Assembly (NCBI GenBank): GCA_038203695.1
Contig: JBBRDQ010000002.1
Location: 10,066-74,065, forward strand
Length of the DNA stretch: 64,000 nucleotides
Source of the DNA: M3007 sp038203695
GTDB lineage: Bacteria; Bacteroidota; Bacteroidia; Chitinophagales; Saprospiraceae
Direction: 5' to 3'
Of the stretch, positions 55,294 to 63,866 are shown piece by piece. Both the position numbers and the translations under genes were made by a program. Position 1 is the stretch's first letter. Every line of letters starts with the position of its first letter. The notes under the pieces are model-generated. The model was not told the DNA's origin and ran no database searches. It was given only the letters and a program-made list of their open reading frames with translations.

Positions 55294-55334
55294 CAAAACT
55301 ATTCAAAATCAAGATTGTTTGGAGCGTACTTTTG
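55294..55334. promoter_or_regulatory. Divergent candidate -7 elements between alkB and the reductase
   Basis: TAGTTTTG on the minus strand (55301-55294) faces alkB, and TACTTTTG on the plus strand (55327-55334) faces the reductase. Both fit TAnnTTTG and lie 42 and 22 bp before the starts. The -33 boxes are unclear. Confidence 0.45.
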
Positions 55335-55355
55335 CGCACAACTGAAATTTAATTC

Positions 55356-56471
55356 ATGGAATTCTATACACTTACAGTAAAACAGATTACGCCCGAAGCC
55401 ACGGACACGATTACCCTTGAATTTGACATTCCCGAGGAATTGCACGCCATTTTTGCCTATAAACAAGGTCAATATATCACCCTTCGATTAGAAAAGGACG
55501 GGCAGGAAGTCCGCCGCTCTTATTCCATGTCATCCAGTCCACTGGAAAACAGACTGGCGGTCACGGTCAAGAAAGTACCCGGCGGACAAGTTTCTACTTT
55601 TTTGCACGATACGATTAAAGCAGGCGATACGCTGGAGGTTGCTGCGCCGGACGGCCGCTTTTACAATGTGCTGAACCCTGAAAAACGCCGTACCTATTAC
55701 TTTTTTGGATCCGGGAGCGGTATTACACCATTGATGTCTATTCTTCGGACAGTCCTCGAAGCCGAACCGATGAGTGCGATTTTCTTGCTGTATGGCAGCC
55801 GCAATGAAGAAGATATTATTTTCCGGGATGTGCTGGAGCAACTTTCGCAGCGTTACGTTGGCCAGCTGCACGTAGAACACATTTTAAGTCAACCCAAAAA
55901 AGAAGCGTCCGCAGGGACTGGATTGTTCGGATTATTTAAAAAAAGCACGACCAACTGGAAGGGTAGAATAGGCCGGATTGATGCGCGTGCGGTCGGCTCC
56001 TTTCTGGATGAAAATATGCCACATGGACCTGAAAGCGACTGTTTTTACTACGTTTGCGGACTGGGTAACATGACGGATGGCGTAAAAACGGCCCTGCTCG
56101 GCCGGGATATTACTGCCAAGCAAATTCATACCGAACACTTTGTCAATGCCCACCATGTACCGGGCGACATCGATGTTACGGCAAATCCGTCTGGTGCAAA
56201 ACGGGTGATCGTTCATTTAAAAGGCGAACGTACCGAATGGGACGTGCCCGAGGGCGCCACTATTCTGGATGTACTGGTAAAAGCCAAACTGGACCCGCCT
56301 TATTCCTGTACAGCCGGCGCCTGTTCTACCTGTATGGCTAAAGTGTTGAAAGGAAAAGTAACGATGGATGCTTGTTATGCCCTGGACGACGACGAAGTAA
56401 AAGGCGGTTACATCCTTACGTGCCAGTCGAAACTGGATACGCAGGTCGTGGAAGTTACCTACGATATGTAA
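55356..56471 (+). CDS. PaaE-like ferredoxin reductase with C-terminal [2Fe-2S] domain
   Basis: This 371-residue protein has an FAD-binding barrel (QYITLRLEKDGQEVRRSYSMSS), an NAD(P) domain (YYFFGSGSGITPLMSILRT and FLLYGSRNEEDIIFRD), and a plant-type ferredoxin domain at the C-terminus. The iron-sulfur ligands are visible as CTAGACSTC followed by a Cys in ILTCQSK. This arrangement matches PaaE, the reductase of phenylacetyl-CoA epoxidase, and related oxygenase reductases. No paaABCD genes are nearby, so the divergent alkB is the more likely partner (inference). Confidence 0.9.
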   Translation: MEFYTLTVKQITPEATDTITLEFDIPEELHAIFAYKQGQYITLRLEKDGQEVRRSYSMSSSPLENRLAVTVKKVPGGQVSTFLHDTIKAGDTLEVAAPDGRFYNVLNPEKRRTYYFFGSGSGITPLMSILRTVLEAEPMSAIFLLYGSRNEEDIIFRDVLEQLSQRYVGQLHVEHILSQPKKEASAGTGLFGLFKKSTTNWKGRIGRIDARAVGSFLDENMPHGPESDCFYYVCGLGNMTDGVKTALLGRDITAKQIHTEHFVNAHHVPGDIDVTANPSGAKRVIVHLKGERTEWDVPEGATILDVLVKAKLDPPYSCTAGACSTCMAKVLKGKVTMDACYALDDDEVKGGYILTCQSKLDTQVVEVTYDM

Positions 56472-56482
56472 TGGTGGAATTG

Positions 56483-56821
56483 CTAGCGCAATTTCTCGTT
56501 GGCAGCGTGACGTTCAGCGTCGCGCTGCGTCTTTTTGGCCAGATTTTTCTGCAATGCTTCCGTTAGATTAATATCAGTTTGATTGGCCAGACAAACCAGT
56601 ACAAACAATACATCGGCCATTTCATCGGCGAGATCCTCCCGGGCAGTAGCGGCCAATTCGGGCGTTTTGAAAGATTGTTCCCCATATAAACGCGCCATCA
56701 AACGGGCTACTTCGCCGACTTCTTCCATCAGAATAGCCGTATTGGTCAGTTCGTTATAATAACGGATGCCGATGGTGTTGATCCATTCATCGACCGTTTT
56801 TTGCGCTGTTTCAAGGGTCAT
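56483..56821 (-). CDS. MazG-like nucleotide pyrophosphohydrolase
   Basis: This 112-residue all-alpha protein carries the metal-binding pattern of the MazG/dCTPase superfamily: EEVGEVARLMAR (EExxE), then EDLADEMADVLFVLVCLA (ExxD). Members hydrolyse non-canonical or excess NTPs to the monophosphate and pyrophosphate. It is a single-domain form. Its ATG overlaps the lpxD stop by 4 bp (56818-56821), so it is the second gene of an lpxD operon. Confidence 0.88.
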   Translation of the reverse strand: MTLETAQKTVDEWINTIGIRYYNELTNTAILMEEVGEVARLMARLYGEQSFKTPELAATAREDLADEMADVLFVLVCLANQTDINLTEALQKNLAKKTQRDAERHAANEKLR

Positions 56822-57855
56822 TGAATGCGTTCTTTCAATTGTTTTTCCAATTCCCGCACTTGTTTTTGCAGCGCCGGCAACTGTTTAAAAACTACGTGTG
56901 CCCGAATGAAGTCTTTATACCCAATCGCCGGAGAGCCAAAGAGTGCCGTATTGGGCTCGGTAACGCTGGAGCCAAGCCCACTTTGTGCCTGAACCCGGGT
57001 GCCATTCGCGATCGTCAGGTGACCGGCAAAACCGACCTGTCCGCCAATCTGGCAATTCTCACCGATCCGGGTACTGCCAGCTACCCCCACTTGCGCGGCT
57101 AAAGCGGTGTTTTTACCTACATCCGCATTGTGTGCTACGTGGATGAGGTTATCCAATTTTGCACCCTGCCGAATCACGGTACTGCCGATCGCGGCGCGGT
57201 CAATGCAGGTACAAGCGCCAATTTCTACAAAATCTTCGATGACCACGTTGCCAACCTGGGGCACTTTTACCCAGGTTTTATCTTCTTGCGGTGCAAACCC
57301 AAACCCGTCGGCACCAATCACGGCATTGGCATGCAGTACACAACTATTGCCAATTTCACAGTCGAAATGAATGCGAACACCGGGAAACAAGCGGCAGTTA
57401 TCGCCAATATGCACATTGCGGCCGATAAATACCTGTGGGTAGATAATGCAATTATTGCCGATAACAGCCCCTTCTTCAATTACGGCAAAGGCACCTATGC
57501 TCGTGCCAATACCAATTTTAGCAGTTTTGTGCACAGCGGCATTTCCCGCAACGACCGTACCGTTGCTATGGTTGCTTTCATCAAATTTCTGTAACAGCAA
57601 AGCCAGCGAACTGCGGACGTCATCGACGCGAATGAGCGTAGCGGTCAAGGGTTGGGTTGGCTGGAACGAGCGATGCACTAAAAGAATCGAAGCCCTGGTA
57701 GCATAGGCATACGCTTCGTATTTGACATTATCCAAAAATGCAAAATCACCGGGCTCCGCCTCTTCGATACGGGCAGGGCGGCTTACAGTAGCGGCAGGAT
57801 CACCGTCCAGCGTACCGTCAAGGATGTGTGCGAGTTGTGCGGCAGTGACTTTCAT
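56818..57855 (-). CDS. lpxD: UDP-3-O-(3-hydroxyacyl)glucosamine N-acyltransferase
   Basis: This 345-residue protein has the N-terminal uridine-binding LpxD domain (about 1-100, DFAFLDNVKYEAYAYATRASILLV) and a left-handed beta-helix of hexapeptide repeats (about 105-300). The catalytic His is within LIHVAHNADVGKNT. A C-terminal helix ends the chain. LpxD adds the second N-linked acyl chain in lipid A synthesis. It is the first of two genes here; lpxA and lpxC are not nearby. A TACATTTG motif lies 57 bp upstream. Confidence 0.95.
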   Translation of the reverse strand: MKVTAAQLAHILDGTLDGDPAATVSRPARIEEAEPGDFAFLDNVKYEAYAYATRASILLVHRSFQPTQPLTATLIRVDDVRSSLALLLQKFDESNHSNGTVVAGNAAVHKTAKIGIGTSIGAFAVIEEGAVIGNNCIIYPQVFIGRNVHIGDNCRLFPGVRIHFDCEIGNSCVLHANAVIGADGFGFAPQEDKTWVKVPQVGNVVIEDFVEIGACTCIDRAAIGSTVIRQGAKLDNLIHVAHNADVGKNTALAAQVGVAGSTRIGENCQIGGQVGFAGHLTIANGTRVQAQSGLGSSVTEPNTALFGSPAIGYKDFIRAHVVFKQLPALQKQVRELEKQLKERIQ

Positions 57856-57911
57856 GCCGAGAAAATGGGCGGAACTGTGAGACTATTACGGATTGACAAA
57901 ATAATTGGACG

Positions 57912-57919
57912 CAAATGTA
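57912..57919 (-). promoter_or_regulatory. Candidate -7 element (TACATTTG) for lpxD
   Basis: The minus-strand octamer fits TAnnTTTG, 56 bp before the lpxD ATG. A TTG-like -33 at 57937-57935 gives a short 15-bp spacer. Confidence 0.4.
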
Positions 57920-58058
57920 GGAAAAGAAAACGGCCAAGACAGGATTACCTTTTCATAAGGCCAGGTTTTTAATTTGACAAGCCATAACATTCTGCTTACT
58001 ATAGAGTTCAGCACAACTAGGGCGCTGAATTTGTCCGGGGGCGACGCATTTTATTTTA

Positions 58059-58091
58059 TTGATTCGGCAAACAATATTTGGGCTAAATTTG
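58059..58091 (+). promoter_or_regulatory. Candidate promoter for the 58120 gene
   Basis: TTG at 58059-58061 (-33-like) is 22 bp before TAAATTTG at 58084-58091 (-7, full match to TAnnTTTG). The ATG at 58120 lies 28 bp on. Confidence 0.55.
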
Positions 58092-58119
58092 TCTTAACAA
58101 TCGTCTGCATTTTACACAC

Positions 58120-58797
58120 ATGAACTACCTGCCTGCTTACCGCCTGAAGTTGTACCGCAATTTCAAAGCCATTGAGGATTCCAACTTCCATGGCATTGTA
58201 CGATATTATGAGCAGTTTGAGGAAGATATTCGAAATTTGGATTTTGAGGAGCATTTTGATTGCACGCTGGCCTACACAAATGCGCTTTTTGAAATCGGAA
58301 GTACCGGCAAACATCTCGTCATGTGTGACTATTTGCTCGAAGTGATTATCATGGAAAATGTGGAGACCTGGGGTGGGCAGGATGTATACGAACGAATTCT
58401 TTTCAGCAAATCTGCTTCTATATTTCAACTATGTGAATACGCCAAAGCGGAATACATTCTACGGGAAATTATCAAACTAAACCCACGCAATCCGACAGCC
58501 AGCCTCTTTTTACAAAAATGTCTGTATATGCAAAAGCCGGCGTGGTTATTTAAAACCCGGGCGATCTTTATCGCGATGGTTTTACTGGGTGCCATTAGTA
58601 TTGCCGCTGAAATTATGATTATGCGCCCTTTTTACCCAAATTACCTGTACATTACCCAGAATATAACGTATTCAATCCTGTGTTTTGGCGTGGGTATTTT
58701 TGCGATAGGAGAAGCAGCACACAGTTGGCGGTGTCAGATTGTTGCCCGCAAGTTTGCCCGTCACATGTTACATCGAAAACTGAAACAGGGAATTTAA
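58120..58797 (+). CDS. Uncharacterised protein with helical repeats and two membrane helices
   Basis: This 225-residue protein has a helical N-terminal part (1-145) whose AEYILREIIKLNPRNPTASLFLQKCL resembles a single TPR. Two membrane helices follow (IFIAMVLLGAISIAAEIMI and YSILCFGVGIFAIGEAAHSW), with a short basic tail. No signal peptide is present, so the repeats should face the cytoplasm. The family is not recognised. It shares its TTAA stop bases with the convergent TIGR02757 gene. Confidence 0.7.
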   Translation: MNYLPAYRLKLYRNFKAIEDSNFHGIVRYYEQFEEDIRNLDFEEHFDCTLAYTNALFEIGSTGKHLVMCDYLLEVIIMENVETWGGQDVYERILFSKSASIFQLCEYAKAEYILREIIKLNPRNPTASLFLQKCLYMQKPAWLFKTRAIFIAMVLLGAISIAAEIMIMRPFYPNYLYITQNITYSILCFGVGIFAIGEAAHSWRCQIVARKFARHMLHRKLKQGI

Positions 58798-59585
58798 ATC
58801 AAGGGGTTGTACCGATCCGTTTTTTTCTCCAGCACCCCCAAGCCAAACAACGCAAAATCATAGCGCACCGGATCTGTGGCGTCGAAGGTGCGTAGGTTTT
58901 CAGTTAATTCCAATACGGCGCGCCAGTCGGTCTGTGGACGCGTTAACAGTCCCAGTCGCCGGGCCACCCGATCTACGTGTACATCCAGGGGGATTAACAA
59001 TTGGGCCGGTTTTATCCGTTGCCAGTCGCCAAAATCAACACCGAGTTCGTCCTGTCGTACCATCCAGCGCAAAAACATATTGATGCGTTTGCAAGTGGAA
59101 CCACGCGCTGGAGTGGCCACGTGTTTGCGCGTCCGTTCCGGGGCAAAAGGATGGTCGAAAAAATCCTGGTGAAAACCGATCACGGCATTTTCGACGGTGG
59201 CATCGCCTGGTTTCAAATGACGCGAAAAGGCATATTCCAGCGAATTATTTCTTTGATAATACTGCTGGAAAAATTCCAGAAACCAGAGCGTGTCGGTCGC
59301 CTGGAAAGTACGGTGTTTAAAGTCGAGGAATTGAGCGCGGTCTTTTTCCGTGTGATTTAGGATAAAATCATACGGCGCATTATCCATAAGTGTTACCAGT
59401 TTATGCGCGCTTTGAACGATGGTTTTACGCTGACCCCAGGCGAGCATGGCCGTCCAGAAACCCATAATTTCACGATCCTGCAATTGCAGAAACCGGTGTG
59501 GAATGCTGATAGGATCGTCTGCGATAAAATCCGGCGTATTAAAGCGGGCCGCAGCCGAATCCAGTAAATGCTGGAGATCGCTCAC
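58794..59585 (-). CDS. TIGR02757 (DUF2400) family protein
   Basis: This ~263-residue protein probably starts at the GTG at 59585, which overlaps the stop of the phosphatase gene by GTGA. A longer frame to 59621 would overlap it more. Conserved blocks are FWTAMLAWGQRKTI, GSTCKRINMFLRWMVRQDELG (written here in part) and LIPLDVHVDRVARRLGL with YDFALFGLG. The family resembles HhH-GPD DNA glycosylases and is broadly kept in Bacteroidota, but activity is unproven. It is the second gene of a phosphatase operon. Confidence 0.85.
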   Translation of the reverse strand: MSDLQHLLDSAAARFNTPDFIADDPISIPHRFLQLQDREIMGFWTAMLAWGQRKTIVQSAHKLVTLMDNAPYDFILNHTEKDRAQFLDFKHRTFQATDTLWFLEFFQQYYQRNNSLEYAFSRHLKPGDATVENAVIGFHQDFFDHPFAPERTRKHVATPARGSTCKRINMFLRWMVRQDELGVDFGDWQRIKPAQLLIPLDVHVDRVARRLGLLTRPQTDWRAVLELTENLRTFDATDPVRYDFALFGLGVLEKKTDRYNPLI

Positions 59586-60043
59586 GTTGCGGCAGCAGTG
59601 CGTTCTAAAAATTGTTCGCACGCATGATCGAGCAGCTGAAATACGTGTCCAAAGCCATCGTCGTCATGGTATGGATCCGGTACGCTTTCATGCAAGCCGG
59701 GGTTGGCGTGATCGAGGATCAACGTCACTTTATCATGGTGTTCAGGTTTTTGTGCCAGCCGCAATACATCGCGCTGGTTTTGGGTATCCATTACCAGGAT
59801 TTTGTCAAACTGTTCAAAATCAGCGACTTGAAACTGACGCGCTCGTTGTTGCCCAATGTCTATTCCATACTGTTTTGCCACAGCAATCGAACGCTTGTCG
59901 GGTTGAGTGCCGACATGCCAGTGACCCGTGCCGGCACTATCCACCGTCCAGGGCAAGCCGCGTTCTGCAATCTTGTGCTGAAGTATGCCTTCGGCGAGCG
60001 GACTGCGACAAATGTTGCCCAGGCAAACCATCAAAATACGCAT
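59582..60043 (-). CDS. Low-molecular-weight protein-tyrosine phosphatase
   Basis: This 153-residue enzyme shows the P-loop CLGNICRS with catalytic C7 and R13 (Cx5R) at the N-terminus. The general-acid Asp sits in VPDPYHDDDGFGHVF (about 120). These are diagnostic of the LMW-PTP family, which removes phosphate from phosphotyrosine, or phosphoarsenate reductase activity in relatives. No kinase or polysaccharide gene is nearby. It ends in the start of the TIGR02757 gene. Confidence 0.93.
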   Translation of the reverse strand: MRILMVCLGNICRSPLAEGILQHKIAERGLPWTVDSAGTGHWHVGTQPDKRSIAVAKQYGIDIGQQRARQFQVADFEQFDKILVMDTQNQRDVLRLAQKPEHHDKVTLILDHANPGLHESVPDPYHDDDGFGHVFQLLDHACEQFLERTAAAT

Positions 60044-60060
60044 ATTATATAATTTGTTAT

Positions 60061-60103
60061 AAAAAACGCATCGCCCGCCGGATTGTTCCTGCGAGCGATG
60101 CGT
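60061..60103 (-). terminator. Terminator of the DUF3078 gene
   Basis: A 13-bp stem with one mismatch (60066-60078 with 60091-60103) is followed on the minus strand by a T run (60066-60061). It lies 25 bp beyond the DUF3078 stop. Confidence 0.85.
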
Positions 60104-60127
60104 ATCCTATTTTAAAATGACCTCGAA

Positions 60128-61135
60128 TTATAAAATGACATTGTATTTCAGGAAGAATCCTCCGATATACTGACCGCCACGGCCCCAGCGGTCGGGCAAA
60201 CCAGCGCCAATTTCATACCGACCATCCTTATTTATATCTTTCGATACCGGGATATCATTGTCGTAATTCATTTCGCCGACCAATTCCAGGGTCAAGCCTT
60301 TGTAAATCGCAAAGTTGATGGTATTGCGCCAGAATGTTACATCGATATTTTGAAAATCGGCCAGGTAATTGCCGTATAGATTCAGCACACTGACCACAGA
60401 TACCCGATCTTTAAGGTATTTATTTTCATACTTGACGATCAGGCGTGATCCTAGTTCGGTGCGGTTATTTTTACCGATTTCATTACCATGCAGGCGTGTG
60501 CCGTCGGGCAGAATGGCGATGTTAGCAATGCGATCATCGCCAACATAAGTCATCTGCAGCGAAGCCGGTGAGTAAAATATGGAAAAGTGCGCATTGGGGC
60601 GGTAATCCAGACCCGGTGAAAGTTGAATTTTCAGCGGTGAAAAAAGTTTGGCGATGGCACCGACTTTTGCAGTGGTGGTATCATTCAGATAGTTGCCGGT
60701 AAAGGTCTTCAGCAATTGCGTTTCAGCCAGGCCGTCCAGCGCGACGAATAATTTTCCCACAGAATCGATTTTCCAGCCGGCCCGTGAGTTAATTCGGGTA
60801 AAATCGAGATTTTTTTGAAAGCCGTTTATGTCACGGCCGATTCTTTGTGCCGCCAGCTGTAGCGTAAGTGTATTATCCCAGTAAGATTTGGCGGCTTTGC
60901 GATTGGCAGTGGCTGTAATAAGTCCACCAAAACCGATCCGACCGATACCGGCACCGGAGCGCGGATTGCGAATGCCGGATCCGGCCAAGTCCAGGCCAAA
61001 ACCGCCACCTTTGGTCCACCGCATGGTGTCACCCCCCATTTTTTTAGCCGCGTCTTCTACATTGATTTGAGCGAAAGCATGGTAATTCAGGCAAAGGCAG
61101 GCCAGTACGCAGCAGAGCGTAAATTTAAATTTCAT
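60128..61135 (-). CDS. DUF3078 family outer-membrane protein
   Basis: This 335-residue protein has a signal peptide (MKFKFTLCCVLACLCLNYHAFA). The mature part starts with a Gly-rich region and then many beta strands: SYWDNTLTLQLAAQRIG, FSIFYSPASLQMTYVGD and GGFFLKYNVIL at the end. This is the DUF3078 family, barrel-like outer-membrane proteins confined largely to Bacteroidota, with unknown cargo. It follows the MscS gene by 46 bp in the same direction, which may allow co-transcription. Confidence 0.85.
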   Translation of the reverse strand: MKFKFTLCCVLACLCLNYHAFAQINVEDAAKKMGGDTMRWTKGGGFGLDLAGSGIRNPRSGAGIGRIGFGGLITATANRKAAKSYWDNTLTLQLAAQRIGRDINGFQKNLDFTRINSRAGWKIDSVGKLFVALDGLAETQLLKTFTGNYLNDTTTAKVGAIAKLFSPLKIQLSPGLDYRPNAHFSIFYSPASLQMTYVGDDRIANIAILPDGTRLHGNEIGKNNRTELGSRLIVKYENKYLKDRVSVVSVLNLYGNYLADFQNIDVTFWRNTINFAIYKGLTLELVGEMNYDNDIPVSKDINKDGRYEIGAGLPDRWGRGGQYIGGFFLKYNVIL

Positions 61136-61181
61136 AACGAGAAAAGATTAGGATGTTAGAGAAGTTGGTTTAATAAACAGA

Positions 61182-62039
61182 TTATTTGCCCCTTTCAATA
61201 CGGGCAAGATCTTCCGGATCGGGATAAAAAACTTCCACTTTTTCCGTGGTCAGTTTACCGAGTGGTATGATTATAGCCTTTTCATCGGTCTGCAAAATGA
61301 GTGAAGTGGCATCTAACATCACCACTTTACCGCGTACGCCCAGGATCCGCACGTCGTCGCCAATCCGTATCTTATTGCGGTTGTAATAACCGGCCAGATA
61401 ATTGGAAATCAGATCGCGCGAAGCGAGCCCATAACCTACGGCAAACGCCAGAGCACCGGCACCGATGATAATACTCATGTTAGAAGCGAGAAACCCGGTT
61501 TGGATTTTGGCCTGGGCCAGTGCACTGATGGCAATCGTAATGAATAAAAAATAGAAGACGCCGGTGGAGATCATTTTGGCCGAAGGGAGGCCCAGTGACT
61601 GTAGCGCCGTCAATACCACGCCGCGCAATATATCGGCTAAGAACAATCCTAAAATCAGGAATACAAACGCTGAAAGTAAGGCGGGCAGGTAATTAATAAA
61701 ATCGCGCACCATTATGGTGATTGCTTCTATGCCCATCATATCTGTGGCCAGCAGAATAAAAAACAGCAGTATGACGTAGTAAATAACCTGGGCAACAATG
61801 GCGGAAAACTTGATCTGCATACCAGCATTCTGCACCACATCGATATCATTCAACTGCGCGCTCAACCGGTCTATTTGTACTGCTTCCAGTACGCGCTTGA
61901 CGACGTTTCGGACGGTTTTGGCAAGGAATCTTCCAACCAGCAGCAGGATCAATGCGAAAATAACACGAGGCAGCGCCGAAGAAAAATTCGTAATTAATTG
62001 ACTGAAAACACCGTCTTTCAGCTGTTGCAGGAATCCCAT
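61182..62039 (-). CDS. Small-conductance mechanosensitive channel (MscS) family protein
   Basis: This 285-residue protein has an N-terminal membrane helix, two or three more helices with conserved-TM-helix pattern (LPALLSAFVFLILGLFLADIL), and a pore-like helix GAGALAFAVGYGLASRD. A beta domain follows (IRIGDDVRILGVRGKVVMLDATSLIL). This is the minimal MscS layout; in MscS the beta domain lines the cytoplasmic vestibule. It should release osmolytes on hypo-osmotic shock. The C-terminal alpha/beta part is shortened. Confidence 0.88.
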   Translation of the reverse strand: MGFLQQLKDGVFSQLITNFSSALPRVIFALILLLVGRFLAKTVRNVVKRVLEAVQIDRLSAQLNDIDVVQNAGMQIKFSAIVAQVIYYVILLFFILLATDMMGIEAITIMVRDFINYLPALLSAFVFLILGLFLADILRGVVLTALQSLGLPSAKMISTGVFYFLFITIAISALAQAKIQTGFLASNMSIIIGAGALAFAVGYGLASRDLISNYLAGYYNRNKIRIGDDVRILGVRGKVVMLDATSLILQTDEKAIIIPLGKLTTEKVEVFYPDPEDLARIERGK

Positions 62040-62104
62040 GATTAAAATAAAAGAAAAAAGTTAGGAGATCGTTTATCGTTACAGTGAACGGTGAAAATTG
62101 CAAA

Positions 62105-62359
62105 TCAGCGCCCCGGAGCGCGGAAATTGGGTGGAAACCTCCAGTCGGGTTCATCGTCGCTGAATGGATTATTATCCACAATCGTACGCGTATCGCCGCT
62201 TATGAAGCGCAAGGCAATATTAACCGTACCAGGAATGTACGTTTCTATCGCATTGCTGATATTGACATAATTGCCGAACTGCTGACCCACGCGACCTTCA
62301 AGATCGGTGGGTAACAAGGCTTCGCGGGCTTCCTGCAATTGTTTGAAACTATTGGACAT
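62105..62359 (-). CDS. Small uncharacterised protein downstream of the ECF sigma factor
   Basis: This 84-residue protein has no signal peptide or membrane helix. A helical N-terminus (MSNSFKQLQEAREALLPTDL) is followed by a mixed region and a Pro/Asp-rich tail (DDEPDWRFPPNFRAP). I do not recognise a family. It lies 132 bp after the sigma factor in the same direction and 65 bp before the MscS gene, so it may be part of the sigma operon and could act as a regulator, which is a guess. Confidence 0.6.
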   Translation of the reverse strand: MSNSFKQLQEAREALLPTDLEGRVGQQFGNYVNISNAIETYIPGTVNIALRFISGDTRTIVDNNPFSDDEPDWRFPPNFRAPGR

Positions 62360-62491
62360 AGTTACAGATGGATTAAATTATTTCATCAAATCAAAGTCTG
62401 TCGATAAAATAACGTGCGGTGAAATATTGTAGTTGGGAAATGTCATTCGGATTAAAAAATCAGCGTATCGAATTACAGGTAATAGAATTTG

Positions 62492-63091
62492 CTAGTTGCC
62501 CTCTACCGGGTCATCGCTATACAGATCCTGATATATGCTGTGAGCCTTTTGCTTGGCCCGCATGATTTGCATTTTAATCGCACTTTCGGTTTTATTCAGC
62601 ACATCGCCAATTTCTTTAATGGAAAGATCGTCCGCGTACTTCATCATCAGAATGGCGCGATCGCCGGGCGGAAGCTGATCCATCACTTTTTCCAACCGCT
62701 CTTGTTTCATCTCCAGCAGCACGCTATCCGCAATTTCCACTTCTTTTTCGTAACTCACCTTACTTACATCCTCCGTAAAAATCATTGGAAGTTTTTTCTT
62801 CTTCCGGATCATATCAATACAGTAGTTGTACGTAATGGAGTAAATCCAGGTTGAAAAGGAGGATTGCTCGGTAAACTTAGAAAGATTGAGCATTATCTTG
62901 ATAAAAATGTCCTGCGTCGCATCGCGTGCCAACCCTTCATCACTAAGCATAGAGATACACTTCGCAAATACCTTACTGGCGTACCGACGATAAAGGATCG
63001 TAAAATGAATGGCATTTTGATCGCGTAAGTATTTGGCAATCAATTCGCTATCCGTATATTCTGTCAATTTCTTGGTGGCCAGCGCCGTCAC
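62492..63091 (-). CDS. ECF-type RNA polymerase sigma factor
   Basis: This ~199-residue protein most likely starts at the GTG at 63091 (MTALATKKLTEY); a TTG at 63133 is an alternative. Region 2 is seen as ILYRRYASKVFAKCISMLSD and ARDATQDIFIKIMLNL, with SFSTWIYSITYNYCIDMIRKKKK for -10 recognition. Region 4 is LPPGDRAILMMKYADDLSIKEIGDVLNKTESAIKMQI. It directs transcription of an unknown regulon. No recognisable transmembrane anti-sigma lies next to it; only an 84-residue unknown protein follows. Confidence 0.92.
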   Translation of the reverse strand: MTALATKKLTEYTDSELIAKYLRDQNAIHFTILYRRYASKVFAKCISMLSDEGLARDATQDIFIKIMLNLSKFTEQSSFSTWIYSITYNYCIDMIRKKKKLPMIFTEDVSKVSYEKEVEIADSVLLEMKQERLEKVMDQLPPGDRAILMMKYADDLSIKEIGDVLNKTESAIKMQIMRAKQKAHSIYQDLYSDDPVEGN

Positions 63092-63266
63092 AACAAAAAT
63101 TATTTTTAGAAGTCGGGCAATTCCCGTCCGCAAAGAGACGAAAAAATCCGTAAAAGGCTACAATTCGGCTGCCACTTTCTTATTGGACGTTAATGAGACG
63201 TTAAGCGTTCAAATTCGTCACAACAGCGCGCATATAAAATTTTCAATTCGTTTCTTTGCAGCAAAA

Positions 63267-63797
63267 ATGTCAGTTATGCGATCTCATACCCTTTTGTTGC
63301 TCTTGCTATCTGTGGCCCAAATTGTATTTGCGCAAAACGAACAACCCTTGGTTGCATTCCCCTTCAACACGGTATTAACTACGCCCGATAGCACAGAAGT
63401 CAACTCTAACAAGATATTTTCAACGGGAAAGCCTACCGTCATCGCATTCTGGTTGTCTACCTGTGCGCCCTGCCAAACGGAGTTGGATGCATATACCCAG
63501 CAGTATGCGGAGTGGAAAAAACAGGTCGATTTCGATCTGGTGATCGTTTCAATCGACTTTCCGAATCGTTTTCGTAAAATTGGTGAAATGGCGGGGCGGG
63601 CGAAATGGCCATTTCCGATCTACTGGGATCGCACCCGCTTTTTTAGCGGTATTTTACCCGGAGAACTTAATGGATTGCCCCAGGTATTTTTATTTGATCG
63701 GCAGGGAAATCTTGCCTGGCGACATCGTAAATACTGGCCGGGCGATGAACAGGTTTTGTTCGAGCAGATTAAAGCATTGCCGGTTGTCGACAAATAA
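63267..63797 (+). CDS. TlpA-like thioredoxin-fold protein, exported
   Basis: This 176-residue protein starts at the ATG at 63267 (or 63276), opening a signal peptide MSVMRSHTLLLLLLSVAQIVFA. A thioredoxin fold follows, with VIAFWLSTCAPCQTELDAY holding the CAPC redox pair, then VIVSIDFPNRF and a cis-Pro in GLPQVFLFD. This matches the TlpA/ResA group that reduces or oxidises disulfides in the periplasm. Residues near CAPC do not show which substrate is served. It is divergent from the sigma factor. Confidence 0.9.
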   Translation: MSVMRSHTLLLLLLSVAQIVFAQNEQPLVAFPFNTVLTTPDSTEVNSNKIFSTGKPTVIAFWLSTCAPCQTELDAYTQQYAEWKKQVDFDLVIVSIDFPNRFRKIGEMAGRAKWPFPIYWDRTRFFSGILPGELNGLPQVFLFDRQGNLAWRHRKYWPGDEQVLFEQIKALPVVDK

Positions 63798-63866
63798 ACG
63801 GACGCCATCGTATTTTGCTATTCCCCTTGCGGAGGCTTGCAGGTTGTGCTGGCGGCCAGCGGCATT

